Shown piece by piece: positions 16,923 to 24,748 of a stretch of DNA of 64,000 bases. The stretch covers positions 3,582,400-3,646,399 of the forward strand of contig NZ_CP076718.1 in the NCBI RefSeq assembly GCF_011682235.2. Reading direction: 5' to 3'. The notes beneath the pieces were generated by a model. That model did no database searches, had not been told where the DNA came from, and saw nothing but the letters and a program-made list of their open reading frames with translations. How positions within the stretch are numbered: position 1 is the first letter of the stretch; each line of letters begins with the position of its first letter. A program made the translations under genes and the position numbers. Source of the stretch: Rhodocaloribacter litoris (GTDB lineage: Bacteria > Bacteroidota > Rhodothermia > Rhodothermales > ISCAR-4553).

Positions 16923-18272
16923 ATGTTTGAGAGTCTCAGCGAAAAACTCGAAGGCGCACTCAAAAGCATCAGCGGCCAGGGGCGCATCAACGAGCTGAAC
17001 GTCGCGCAGACGATGCGCGAGATTCGGCGGGCGCTGCTGGATGCGGATGTCAACTATCAGGTGGCCCGCGACTTCACCGAGCGGGTGAAGGAGAAGGCCC
17101 TGGGTGCCGAGGTGCTTCGCTCGGTCTCACCCGGCCAGCAGCTCGTGAAGATCGTCTATGACGAACTCGTCCACTTCCTCGGCGAGACGAACGTCGACAT
17201 CACGTACGCGCCTGCGCCCCCCACCGTGATCCTGGTGGCGGGCCTGCAGGGCTCCGGCAAGACGACGTTCTGTGCCAAGCTGGCCGCCCACCTCAAGAGC
17301 AAGGGGCGCGCTCCCATGATCGCGGCCGCCGACGTGTACCGCCCGGCGGCCGTCGAACAGCTCAAGACGCTGGCCGCCACGATCGACGTGCCGGTCTATT
17401 CGGTGGAGGAGGAGGGCCGCGTGGTGCAGGATGCCGTGCGCGTGGCCCGGGAGGCCGTCGCCGAGGCCCGGCGCACCGCCCGCGACGTGCTCATCATCGA
17501 CACGGCCGGCCGCCTGCACATCGACGAGCGGATGATGCGGGAGGTCGAAGACATCAAGCGGGCCGTCGGGCCGCACGAGATCCTCTTCGTCGTCGACAGC
17601 ATGACGGGGCAGGACGCCGTCAACACGGCGCTCGAGTTCAACAAGCGGCTCGACTATGACGGCGTCGTGCTCACCAAGCTCGACGGCGACACCCGCGGCG
17701 GGGCGGCCCTCTCGATCCGCTCCGTCGTCCACAAGCCGATCAAGTTTGCTTCCACCGGCGAGAAGCTCGACGCCCTGACGCCGTTCTACCCGGACCGCAT
17801 GGCCCAGCGCATCCTCGGCATGGGCGACGTGGTCTCGTTCGTGGAACGGGCGCAGGAACAGTTCGACGCCGAACAGGCCGAGAAGCTGCAACGCAAGATC
17901 CGGTCCGAGGAGTTCAACCTCGAAGACTTCATGGACCAGCTGCAGAAGCTCAAGAAGATGGGCTCGCTGCGCGAGCTGATCGGCATGATCCCCGGGGTGG
18001 GGCGGCAGGTCCGGGATCTCGACATCGACGACGACGCCTTCAAACACATCGAGGCCATGATCAACGCGATGACGCCCGAGGAGCGCCGTCACCCCGAGAT
18101 CATCAACGGGAGCCGGCGCCGGCGCATCGCCCTGGGAAGTGGCGTGGAGGTGCGGGACGTGAACCAGCTCCTGAAGCAGTTCCGCGAGATGAAGAAGATG
18201 ATGAAGACCATGACGAAGCTCATGGGCAAGGGCCGCGCCATCAACCTGTCCCAGTTGCTGGGCGGGCGATAG
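16923..18272 (+). CDS. ffh: Signal recognition particle protein Ffh (SRP54)
   Basis: 449 residues from the ATG at 16923, which gives the canonical MFESLSEKL start. N domain (about 1-100), G domain with [10 protein letters not shown] (107-116), [26 protein letters not shown] and the closing [11 protein letters not shown], then a Met-rich M domain ([15 protein letters not shown]) that binds 4.5S RNA and signal peptides. It targets nascent inner-membrane proteins to FtsY at the membrane. The length is normal. It leads a translation-related gene run with rpsP, rimM, trmD and rplS, an arrangement known from many bacteria. No 4.5S RNA was found in the gap before it. Confidence 0.98.
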   Translation: MFESLSEKLEGALKSISGQGRINELNVAQTMREIRRALLDADVNYQVARDFTERVKEKALGAEVLRSVSPGQQLVKIVYDELVHFLGETNVDITYAPAPPTVILVAGLQGSGKTTFCAKLAAHLKSKGRAPMIAAADVYRPAAVEQLKTLAATIDVPVYSVEEEGRVVQDAVRVAREAVAEARRTARDVLIIDTAGRLHIDERMMREVEDIKRAVGPHEILFVVDSMTGQDAVNTALEFNKRLDYDGVVLTKLDGDTRGGAALSIRSVVHKPIKFASTGEKLDALTPFYPDRMAQRILGMGDVVSFVERAQEQFDAEQAEKLQRKIRSEEFNLEDFMDQLQKLKKMGSLRELIGMIPGVGRQVRDLDIDDDAFKHIEAMINAMTPEERRHPEIINGSRRRRIALGSGVEVRDVNQLLKQFREMKKMMKTMTKLMGKGRAINLSQLLGGR

Positions 18273-18331
18273 ATCGACCCTGCGACCGGAAGCAGTCGTT
18301 ATCAGGAACCCAAAATAGAGACACACGAGAC

Positions 18332-19063
18332 GTGGCAGTTAAACTCCGTTTACGCCGAATGGGGCGCAAGAAGCGCCCGATCTATGCCGTGGTGGCAGCC
18401 GACGTGCGCAGCCCGCGCGACGGCCGGTTCATCGAAGACCTGGGGCGCTACCGGCCGCTGACCGAGCCGGCGACCGTCGAGCTGCGTGACGAGCGCGTGC
18501 TCTACTGGCTCGAACGCGGCGCGCAGCCGACGGAGACCGTCCGGAGCCTCCTCAGCCGCCAGGGGCTCCTGCTGGCACTCCATCTGAAGCGCAAGGGGGT
18601 GGCCGAGGAGGAGATCTGGCAGGCCGTCGAGGCGCACCGCACGGAGCGGGCCGAGAAGGACCGGCAGCGCGTCAAGCTGACCCCGCAGGAGCGTCGCCGG
18701 CAGGCCCTGGAGGCCGAGCGTAAGGCCGTCGAGGCCCGCGAGGCCGAGGAAGCCCGCAAGCGTGCCGAAGCCGAGGCGCGGGCCAAGGCCGAAGCCGAGG
18801 AGGCCCGGCGCAAGGCCGCCGAGGAGCGGGCCAGGGCTGCCGCCGAAGCCCAGGCCGCCCAGGAGGCCGCCAACCGGGCCCAGGCTGAAGCCGACGCCGC
18901 CGAGGCCCAGGCCGAAACGCCCGTCGAGGCGGAGGCCGGAGAGACGGCGGAGGCGAGCACCGAACCCGCGGCTGCGCCCGGGGCCGAAACGGAGACCGGC
19001 GCCGAACCGAAGGCGGAAACCGGGGCCGAGGCCGACGCCGGCGAGGCCGAGAAGAAAGACTGA
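18332..19063 (+). CDS. rpsP: 30S ribosomal protein S16 with a long Ala/Glu-rich C-terminal extension
   Basis: 243 residues from a GTG at 18332. The first 85 or so residues are ordinary S16: [34 protein letters not shown] and [12 protein letters not shown]. Usual bacterial S16 is about 80-90 residues; here about 150 more follow. They form a charged, probably helical region ([20 protein letters not shown] and similar), then a Pro/Thr/Glu/Ala-rich, likely disordered tail ending in EKKD. S16 binds 16S rRNA in the 30S body, and the extension would project from the ribosome. C-terminal extensions of S16 occur in Bacteroidota, but this one is long. Followed by rimM, the 16S maturation factor. Confidence 0.95.
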   Translation: MAVKLRLRRMGRKKRPIYAVVAADVRSPRDGRFIEDLGRYRPLTEPATVELRDERVLYWLERGAQPTETVRSLLSRQGLLLALHLKRKGVAEEEIWQAVEAHRTERAEKDRQRVKLTPQERRRQALEAERKAVEAREAEEARKRAEAEARAKAEAEEARRKAAEERARAAAEAQAAQEAANRAQAEADAAEAQAETPVEAEAGETAEASTEPAAAPGAETETGAEPKAETGAEADAGEAEKKD

Positions 19064-19122
19064 AAGGACCGCCGGCGGTGAGGCCGGAAACGGGCCGCGT
19101 CGACCCTGACGCCCACACCCCC

Positions 19123-19656
19123 ATGAAACCGGACAACCTGTTGCTCGTCGGGCGCGTCTACCGGGCGCACGGGATCCGGGGTGAGGTCAAGGTGATCCCG
19201 GAGACGGACGATCCGGAGCGCTTCACCGCGCTGGCGACCGTCTACCTGGGCACCACGCCGGAGCGGGTCGTGCCCCACCGCATCGAGACGGTTCGCTTCC
19301 AGCAGACGCGGCGCGGCCTGCTCGTCGTGCTCAAGGTCGAGGGGGTCGATACGCGCGAGGCGGCCGAGGCCCTCCGCCCCCTGGGCGTCTTCGCCAGCCG
19401 GGAGGACCTGCCCCCCCTGGGCGAAGACGAGTTCTTTTACAGCGACCTGGTCGGGCTTCGCGTCGTCGCCGAAGGCGAGGAGGGGATCGTGGGGCACGTC
19501 GAGGACGTGCTCGAACTGCCGGCCCATCCGGTGCTGCTCGTACGGCGTCCCGGCGGGGCCGAGGCGATGGTGCCGGCCGTCCCCGCCTTCATCGCAGCCA
19601 TCGACTTCGACGCCGGCGAGGTCGTCGTGCGGCCCATCGAAGGGCTCTTTGCGTAA
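19123..19656 (+). CDS. rimM: 16S rRNA processing protein RimM
   Basis: 177 residues from the ATG at 19123. An in-frame GTG at 19078 would add 15 non-conserved residues. The N-terminal RimM domain shows [19 protein letters not shown] and [10 protein letters not shown]. The C-terminal PRC-barrel domain shows [31 protein letters not shown] and [19 protein letters not shown]. RimM assists maturation of the 30S head and binds S19. It sits in the conserved order rpsP-rimM-trmD-rplS, which supports the assignment and probable co-transcription. Confidence 0.95.
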   Translation: MKPDNLLLVGRVYRAHGIRGEVKVIPETDDPERFTALATVYLGTTPERVVPHRIETVRFQQTRRGLLVVLKVEGVDTREAAEALRPLGVFASREDLPPLGEDEFFYSDLVGLRVVAEGEEGIVGHVEDVLELPAHPVLLVRRPGGAEAMVPAVPAFIAAIDFDAGEVVVRPIEGLFA

Positions 19657-19703
19657 GACGGGGCACGCCCCCGGCCGCCGCCGGCACGTCCCACGTTTTG
19701 CGC

Positions 19704-20447
19704 ATGATGAGAATTGACATTGTGACCGCGCTGCCGGAGATCGTGAAGGGACCACTCGATCACAGCATCCTCCGGCGCGCCCGGCAGAAAGGGCTCGTGG
19801 ACATCCGCGTCCACGACCTGCGCGACTATGCCGCCGACCGGCACCGCACCGTCGACGACTACCCGTTCGGCGGCGGCGGCGGGATGGTGCTGAAGCCGGA
19901 ACCGATCTTTGCCTGTATTGAAGCGTTGAAGGCCGACGCCGAAGCGGCCGGACACCCCGTCGACGAGGTGATCTATCTCACCCCCGACGGAGCCGTGTTC
20001 GACCAGCCGACGGCCAATGCCCTGTCCCTCAAGCACCATCTGGTGCTGCTGGCCGGGCATTACAAAGGCGTCGATCAGCGTGTGCGCGACGCGCTCGTCA
20101 CGCGTGAGCTCTCCATCGGAGACTATGTGCTCAGCGGGGGCGAGCTGCCCGCCCTCGTCGTGGTCGACGCCATCGTGCGGCTGATCCCGGGCGTCCTCGG
20201 CGACGCGGCCTCGGCGCTCTCCGACTCGTTCCAGGACGGGCTGCTCGACGCACCGGTCTATACCCGCCCGGCTACCTTCCGCGGGATGAGGGTGCCCGAG
20301 GTGCTCCGCTCCGGCGACCATCGCCGGGTGGCGGCCTGGCGCGAAGCCGAGCGCCTGCGCAAAACCCGCGAACGCCGCCCCGACCTGCTCGAAGAGGAGA
20401 CGGCTCGCCCGGCCCCCCCGCGCCGGGACCTGCCGCCTTCGTCATGA
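19704..20447 (+). CDS. trmD: tRNA (guanine-N1)-methyltransferase TrmD
   Basis: About 247 residues, starting at the ATG pair at 19704/19707; a TTG at 19698 is also in frame. It methylates G37 of tRNAs carrying G at position 36, using S-adenosylmethionine. Diagnostic segments are [43 protein letters not shown] and [20 protein letters not shown], the trefoil-knot SAM site. The C-terminal helix carries [12 protein letters not shown]. Length matches the family. The final 20 or so residues are Pro/Arg-rich and less conserved. Confidence 0.96.
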   Translation: MMRIDIVTALPEIVKGPLDHSILRRARQKGLVDIRVHDLRDYAADRHRTVDDYPFGGGGGMVLKPEPIFACIEALKADAEAAGHPVDEVIYLTPDGAVFDQPTANALSLKHHLVLLAGHYKGVDQRVRDALVTRELSIGDYVLSGGELPALVVVDAIVRLIPGVLGDAASALSDSFQDGLLDAPVYTRPATFRGMRVPEVLRSGDHRRVAAWREAERLRKTRERRPDLLEEETARPAPPRRDLPPSS

Positions 20448-20534
20448 GCCGCCGTCGCGGCGCTGCACGATACACATAACGGCTCGCCCCGGCGGCGGGC
20501 ATGACGTTCTCAAACGGTAACAAAGCCTGTAGAT

Positions 20535-20541
20535 AGGAGGT
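20535..20541 (+). promoter_or_regulatory. Strong Shine-Dalgarno of rplS
   Basis: AGGAGGT lies 5 bases before the rplS ATG at 20547. It stands out because most genes in this window lack a recognisable Shine-Dalgarno. Confidence 0.85.
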
Positions 20542-20546
20542 ACGCC

Positions 20547-20897
20547 ATGGCTACCGACATGATGAAACTGGTTGAGGCGACCCAGCTCCGGGACGACATC
20601 CCCGACTTTGCCCCCGGTGATACCGTCAACGTCCATGTGCGGGTGATCGAGGGGGACAAGGAACGCATCCAGCAGTTCCAGGGCGTCGTCATCGCTTTCA
20701 AGGGATCCGGAGCCCGCCGGACGTTCACCGTGCGCAAGGTTTCGAACGGGGTGGGGGTCGAGCGGATCTTTCCCCTCTATTCGCCCAAGCTGGCCAAGAT
20801 CGAGGTGGTGCGGCACGGGCGCGTTCGCCGGGCCAAGCTCTACTACCTGCGAGAGCGGCGCGGCAAGTCCGCCCGCATCCGGGAACGCCGCCGCTAG
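20547..20897 (+). CDS. rplS: 50S ribosomal protein L19
   Basis: 116 residues, typical of the family. Recognisable blocks are [54 protein letters not shown] and [19 protein letters not shown]19 lies at the 30S-50S interface. It ends the ffh-rpsP-rimM-trmD-rplS run and is followed by a strong terminator, consistent with the operon ending here. The start is fixed by the AGGAGGT five bases upstream. Confidence 0.98.
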   Translation: MATDMMKLVEATQLRDDIPDFAPGDTVNVHVRVIEGDKERIQQFQGVVIAFKGSGARRTFTVRKVSNGVGVERIFPLYSPKLAKIEVVRHGRVRRAKLYYLRERRGKSARIRERRR

Positions 20898-20926
20898 GCT
20901 CCGGGGCACGACCTGCCCGCGTGCCT

Positions 20927-20962
20927 GCCGCCGGTGGCCGCGCTCCGGCGGTGCTTTTTTTT
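20927..20962 (+). terminator. Rho-independent terminator after rplS
   Basis: CCGCCGG (20928-20934) pairs with CCGGCGG (20945-20951) across a 10-nt loop. A run of eight T follows after TGC. Confidence 0.9.
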
Positions 20963-20973
20963 GATACGGTTCG

Positions 20974-21789
20974 ATGCGACTGGCGATCTGGAACGAGCCC
21001 GCTGCCGAGTTTCTCGTCTCGGCCCTTGCGACCGGCGCCGTCGAGGCGCCCGTGGAGGTGGTGCGCGGCACCCGGGCCGACTGCGAGCGCTGGTTGCGGG
21101 CCGGTGCGGTGGAGGTGGCCCTGCTGCCGACGCTGAACGTGCTCCGGCAGACCGACGCCTACGACGTGTTGCCGGCGGTGGCGCTCTCCACCTGGGCCTA
21201 TCCCTTCGCCCGCCTGGTCACGAAGGCGAAGCTCGACCGGCCCCTGCGGACGCTCGCCGTCGACCCCCGGTACGTGCAGGAGGTGCTCGTCGCCCGGATC
21301 ATCCTGCGGGAACACTACGGCAACGAACCCCGCCTCACCCCCTATGACAACCCCACGCTGCAGGTCCTGCTCGAAGCGGAAGAGGACGCCGCCCTGCTCA
21401 CCGGCACCGACGTGCCGGCCCTCCAGACGTCCCGGTACGCGATGGACCTCGGCCAGGAATGGTACGAACTCGCCAACTACCCGATGGTGTGGGGGCTCTT
21501 CGCCGTGCGCAAGGGCGAGGTGGACGTGCCCTTCGCCCGTGCCGTGCGCGACGTGGTGGCCGCCGCCGACACACACCGCGACCTTTGGATCCGCACCCGA
21601 GAAACCTATCCCGAACTCCACGACTTCTACCTGGAACAGCTCCGCGTTCGCCTCGACGACCTGGCCATCGCCAGCCTGACCAACTTTCGAGAATACCTCT
21701 TCTTCTACGGCGTCACGGACGAGGTGCCCGGGCTGCCGCTCGTCGAGATCGCCGAAGACGACGAGCCGGGACGGAAACCGCTCCTCTGA
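20974..21789 (+). CDS. mqnA: MqnA/MqnD-family menaquinone (futalosine pathway) protein, probably chorismate dehydratase
   Basis: 271 residues with a periplasmic-binding-protein-like fold but no signal peptide. The layout RLAIWNEPAAEFLV, AGAVEVALLPTLNVLRQTDAYDVLP and RTLAVDPRYVQEVLVARIIL fits MqnA, which dehydrates chorismate to 3-[(1-carboxyvinyl)oxy]benzoate at the start of the futalosine route. The C-terminal EYLFFYGVTDEVPG is also of this type. MqnD relatives are similar in fold, so the exact enzyme is less sure than the family. No other mqn gene is in the window. The gene starts 11 bases after the rplS terminator and precedes smpB on the same strand. Confidence 0.7.
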   Translation: MRLAIWNEPAAEFLVSALATGAVEAPVEVVRGTRADCERWLRAGAVEVALLPTLNVLRQTDAYDVLPAVALSTWAYPFARLVTKAKLDRPLRTLAVDPRYVQEVLVARIILREHYGNEPRLTPYDNPTLQVLLEAEEDAALLTGTDVPALQTSRYAMDLGQEWYELANYPMVWGLFAVRKGEVDVPFARAVRDVVAAADTHRDLWIRTRETYPELHDFYLEQLRVRLDDLAIASLTNFREYLFFYGVTDEVPGLPLVEIAEDDEPGRKPLL

Positions 21790-21825
21790 TCGCCGCGGCG
21801 ACGGGCCGCGCAACCCCCTTTTCTC

Positions 21826-22290
21826 ATGGGTGAAGGCATCAAACTGGTCACCACCAACCGCAAGGCGCGCCACGAGTATACCATCGAGGAGACGCTGGAA
21901 GCGGGACTGGTGCTCGAAGGCACGGAGGTCAAGTCCCTGCGCGAAGGACGGGCCAACCTGCAGGATGCCTACTGCGCCGTAGACGGGGGCGAGATGTTCC
22001 TCTACCAGTGCCACATCTCGCCGTACCGGCATGGCAACCAGTTCAACCACGACCCGCTGCGCGTGCGCAAGCTGCTGCTGCACCGCCGGGAGATCGACCG
22101 GTGGAGCCGGGCTGCACAGCAGAAGGGCTATACCATCATCCCGCTGAAGCTCTACTTCCGTAACGGCGTGGCCAAGGTCGAGATCGGCCTGGCACGGGGC
22201 AAGAAGCTCTACGACAAACGCGCCGACATCGCCGAGCGGGAGTCGAAACGCCGGCTCGAGCGCATCAAGCGCGGCGGGCGGGTCGATTGA
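21826..22290 (+). CDS. smpB: SsrA-binding protein SmpB
   Basis: 154 residues. The oligonucleotide-binding barrel is evident from TTNRKARHEYTIEETLEAGLVL, EGTEVKSLREGRANLQDAY, FLYQCHISPYRHGN and IPLKLYFRNGVAKVEIGLARGKKLYDKR, each within the expected positions. The basic C-terminal tail ADIAERESKRRLERIKRG enters the ribosomal mRNA channel. SmpB carries tmRNA to stalled ribosomes for trans-translation. The tmRNA gene itself is not in this window. Confidence 0.97.
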   Translation: MGEGIKLVTTNRKARHEYTIEETLEAGLVLEGTEVKSLREGRANLQDAYCAVDGGEMFLYQCHISPYRHGNQFNHDPLRVRKLLLHRREIDRWSRAAQQKGYTIIPLKLYFRNGVAKVEIGLARGKKLYDKRADIAERESKRRLERIKRGGRVD

Positions 22291-22380
22291 CGACAGGGCA
22301 AATCGACGGTAGACGGGAACGCGGCGCGGCGTCGCCGGTGCATACCTCTGGTTTTCCAAGAGATGAGGGAGAGACCCGGC

Positions 22381-24579
22381 ATGCCCGCCTTCCGACGACT
22401 GCCCGCCCTGATCGTGACGTCCCTGCTGGCGATTTCGGCGTGGGCGCAAACGGCGACGTTCCGGGAAGGGGTCCAGGCCTTCGAGGCCGGGCGGTTCCCC
22501 GAGGCCGCCGGTGCCCTGGCTGCCGTGCCGGCAACGGATCCGCACTACGCCGAAGCGCAGTATTACCTCGCCCGCCTTTTCCTCCAGACGCCGCTGCGCG
22601 ACCCGGACCGGGCGAAGGAGGCCATCGAAAACGCCCTCCGGCGTGATCCCGACAACGTCCGCTACCTGGAGGTCGAACTCTGGCGCCGGTATTTTCATAC
22701 CGCGTCGTTCCTGCCCCTGTACCAGGCAAAGAAGCGGATCGACCTGGCGGAGCGCATCCTCGAGCGGGAGCCGGAGAACGCCGTGGCCCATTTCGTTCTG
22801 GGAGCCTGGGCGTACGAAGGCTTCCGGCAGCAGTACCACGGCGTGCAGTTCCCCGGCCCGGGGCACCAGCGCCGCCTGCTCTCGGAGGAGGCGGCCGCCC
22901 TGACCGATGCGGCCTATCTGCTCGAACCCCGGCTTGTGGACACCGGGGACGGTCCGGCCATCGCCTTCGTCGACGCGATCCATGCCGGCTTCGAGGTGCC
23001 GGTCACCTCGATGCGCCGGGCCGGACGCGAAGCCTACGCGGAGGCCCTGCACCACCTGCGCCGGGCGCTGGCCGCCAACCCCGCCTGGCCCGACGTGTAT
23101 GCCGTGCTGGCGGCGGCCTTCGCCCTCCGGGGCGCCCATGCCGACGCCTTCGGCGTGCTCGACACGATGCGCATCCACCTCCCCGACCGGGCAGAGACCT
23201 GGCTCTACCGCGGGTATTTCGAACACCGGACCGGACGATATGCCGCCGCCGCTGCCAGCTTCGACGAAGGCCTGGCCCGCCTGCCGGCCCCCGAACGCCG
23301 CGCCTTTCTCGATGTTGCCTACTTCCTGCCCCTGGTCGAGCAGGTCTGGTACGAGGCGGATTCGGCCGGGTATGCCGCCGGGTTCTGGGAAAGCCGGGAC
23401 CCACGCTACCTCACCCCGGTGAATGAACGCCTCCTCGAACACTTCGCCCGGCTGGTCTATGCCGACCTGCGCTTCGGCGACCGGGAAAAGGGCCTGCGTG
23501 GGTGGGAGACCGAGCCCGGCCAGGTGATCGTGCGCTACGGTGAGCCGCCGGCCGAAGCCCGCTACGGCACGCGGAGCGACGCCTATCTGATTTTTCATTA
23601 CGGCGACGACCTCTACTTCAAGTTCATGGACCTGGCCCGGGGCGGGCACTTCACCTTTTATTCCCCCTCGGCCCTCGATTTCGCCGGCTTCAAACCCGCC
23701 CGCGGCCTGATCGAGAACGACTTCGCCGTTCGGGGGCCGGAGACGTTCCGAAAACGGCCGGACCGGTTCACGTACGAACCGCCCGGCCGTGTGGCGATGC
23801 CGTACCTGACCGGCGCGTTCCGGGGGAGCGACGGGAAAACGGATCTCTACGTGGCCTACGGGATTCCGGTGGAGGAAGACGGCGCCGGTACGCCGGCGGT
23901 GCGGGCCGGGGCTTTTCTGATCCGGGGAAACGAAGGGGTGGTGCACGCACAGTCCCGCCTGCTGGACCGGAGGACGGCCGGCGCTTCCGGCATGTGGGTC
24001 GATGCCTGCCGGCTCTCGGTCGAGCCCGGCACCTACACCCTGGCCCTCGAGTTCGAGCCGGTGGGGGGAGGCGATCGGGTGGGGCAGGAGCGGGAGCGGA
24101 TCACCGTGCCCGGCTTCGCCGGTACGGCGCTGCAGCTGAGCGACGTGCTGCTGGCCTACACGGTCGAAGAGGAGGCTTCCCCTGAGACCCTGCCGGGCTG
24201 GATCTCGCGCCGGGGCCTGGCCATACGCCCGGCGCCCGGAAGGGGCTTCTCCGCCGGGCAGCCCGTCTACCTCTATTTCGAGGTGTATGGCCTGCAGCCG
24301 GCACCGGACGGCCTGGCCCGGTATGCCGTCGAGGCGGTGCTCGTACGCAGCGACGAAGCCGGGGGGCTGGAGCGGCTCATCCGGCAGGCCTTCGGCGGGG
24401 CCCGGGAGGCGGGCGTCTCGGTGCGCTTCGAAGGCCAGAGCCGGAGCCGCGAAGACGGCCAGTACCTCGTCCTCGATACCACCACACAGCCTCCCGGTCG
24501 CTACGTGCTCGTCCTCCGCCTGACCGACCTCCTCCGCAACGAAACGGTGGAACGCCGTCGCACCCTGCAGCTCGGCTGA
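22381..24579 (+). CDS. Secreted TPR protein with GWxTD domain (first of a tandem pair)
   Basis: 732 residues from the ATG at 22381, preceded by GGGAGAG. An ATG at 22363 is also in frame. The signal peptide ends at AWAQ. TPR-like helices follow (FREGVQAFEAGRFPEAAGAL, AKEAIENALRRDPDNVRYLE). Near residues 330-400 is the GWxTD signature: FWESRDPRYLTPVNERLLEH and GWETEPGQVIVRYGEP. The C-terminal half is beta-rich with APGRGFSAGQPVYLYFEVYG. GWxTD proteins are known mainly in Bacteroidota and relatives, with function undefined. A close paralogue follows 169 bases downstream, sharing TPR, GWxTD and C-terminal blocks. Confidence 0.85.
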   Translation: MPAFRRLPALIVTSLLAISAWAQTATFREGVQAFEAGRFPEAAGALAAVPATDPHYAEAQYYLARLFLQTPLRDPDRAKEAIENALRRDPDNVRYLEVELWRRYFHTASFLPLYQAKKRIDLAERILEREPENAVAHFVLGAWAYEGFRQQYHGVQFPGPGHQRRLLSEEAAALTDAAYLLEPRLVDTGDGPAIAFVDAIHAGFEVPVTSMRRAGREAYAEALHHLRRALAANPAWPDVYAVLAAAFALRGAHADAFGVLDTMRIHLPDRAETWLYRGYFEHRTGRYAAAAASFDEGLARLPAPERRAFLDVAYFLPLVEQVWYEADSAGYAAGFWESRDPRYLTPVNERLLEHFARLVYADLRFGDREKGLRGWETEPGQVIVRYGEPPAEARYGTRSDAYLIFHYGDDLYFKFMDLARGGHFTFYSPSALDFAGFKPARGLIENDFAVRGPETFRKRPDRFTYEPPGRVAMPYLTGAFRGSDGKTDLYVAYGIPVEEDGAGTPAVRAGAFLIRGNEGVVHAQSRLLDRRTAGASGMWVDACRLSVEPGTYTLALEFEPVGGGDRVGQERERITVPGFAGTALQLSDVLLAYTVEEEASPETLPGWISRRGLAIRPAPGRGFSAGQPVYLYFEVYGLQPAPDGLARYAVEAVLVRSDEAGGLERLIRQAFGGAREAGVSVRFEGQSRSREDGQYLVLDTTTQPPGRYVLVLRLTDLLRNETVERRRTLQLG

Positions 24580-24748
24580 AACCGGGCCGAACGAAAAGCG
24601 CCGTTTGTTCTGCGGGGCGGGAATCATGGCGTTCGGGGTCGCGTATGACGGGATAGGAAATTTTGCCTTTCGAAAGCGAGCGCCGGTGCGTAAGCTACGC
24701 CGCGGTGCCCCGCGATCCGGTGGAAAAGCTCATTGAGGTCGTAGTCCC

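Noticed and set aside
20725-24627. A 1300-residue open frame on the minus strand, opposite mqnA, smpB and the first GWxTD gene
   Set aside because: It lies antisense to well-supported genes, has low-complexity Arg/Gly/Pro-rich content and no recognisable domain. Such long shadows are expected at this GC level.
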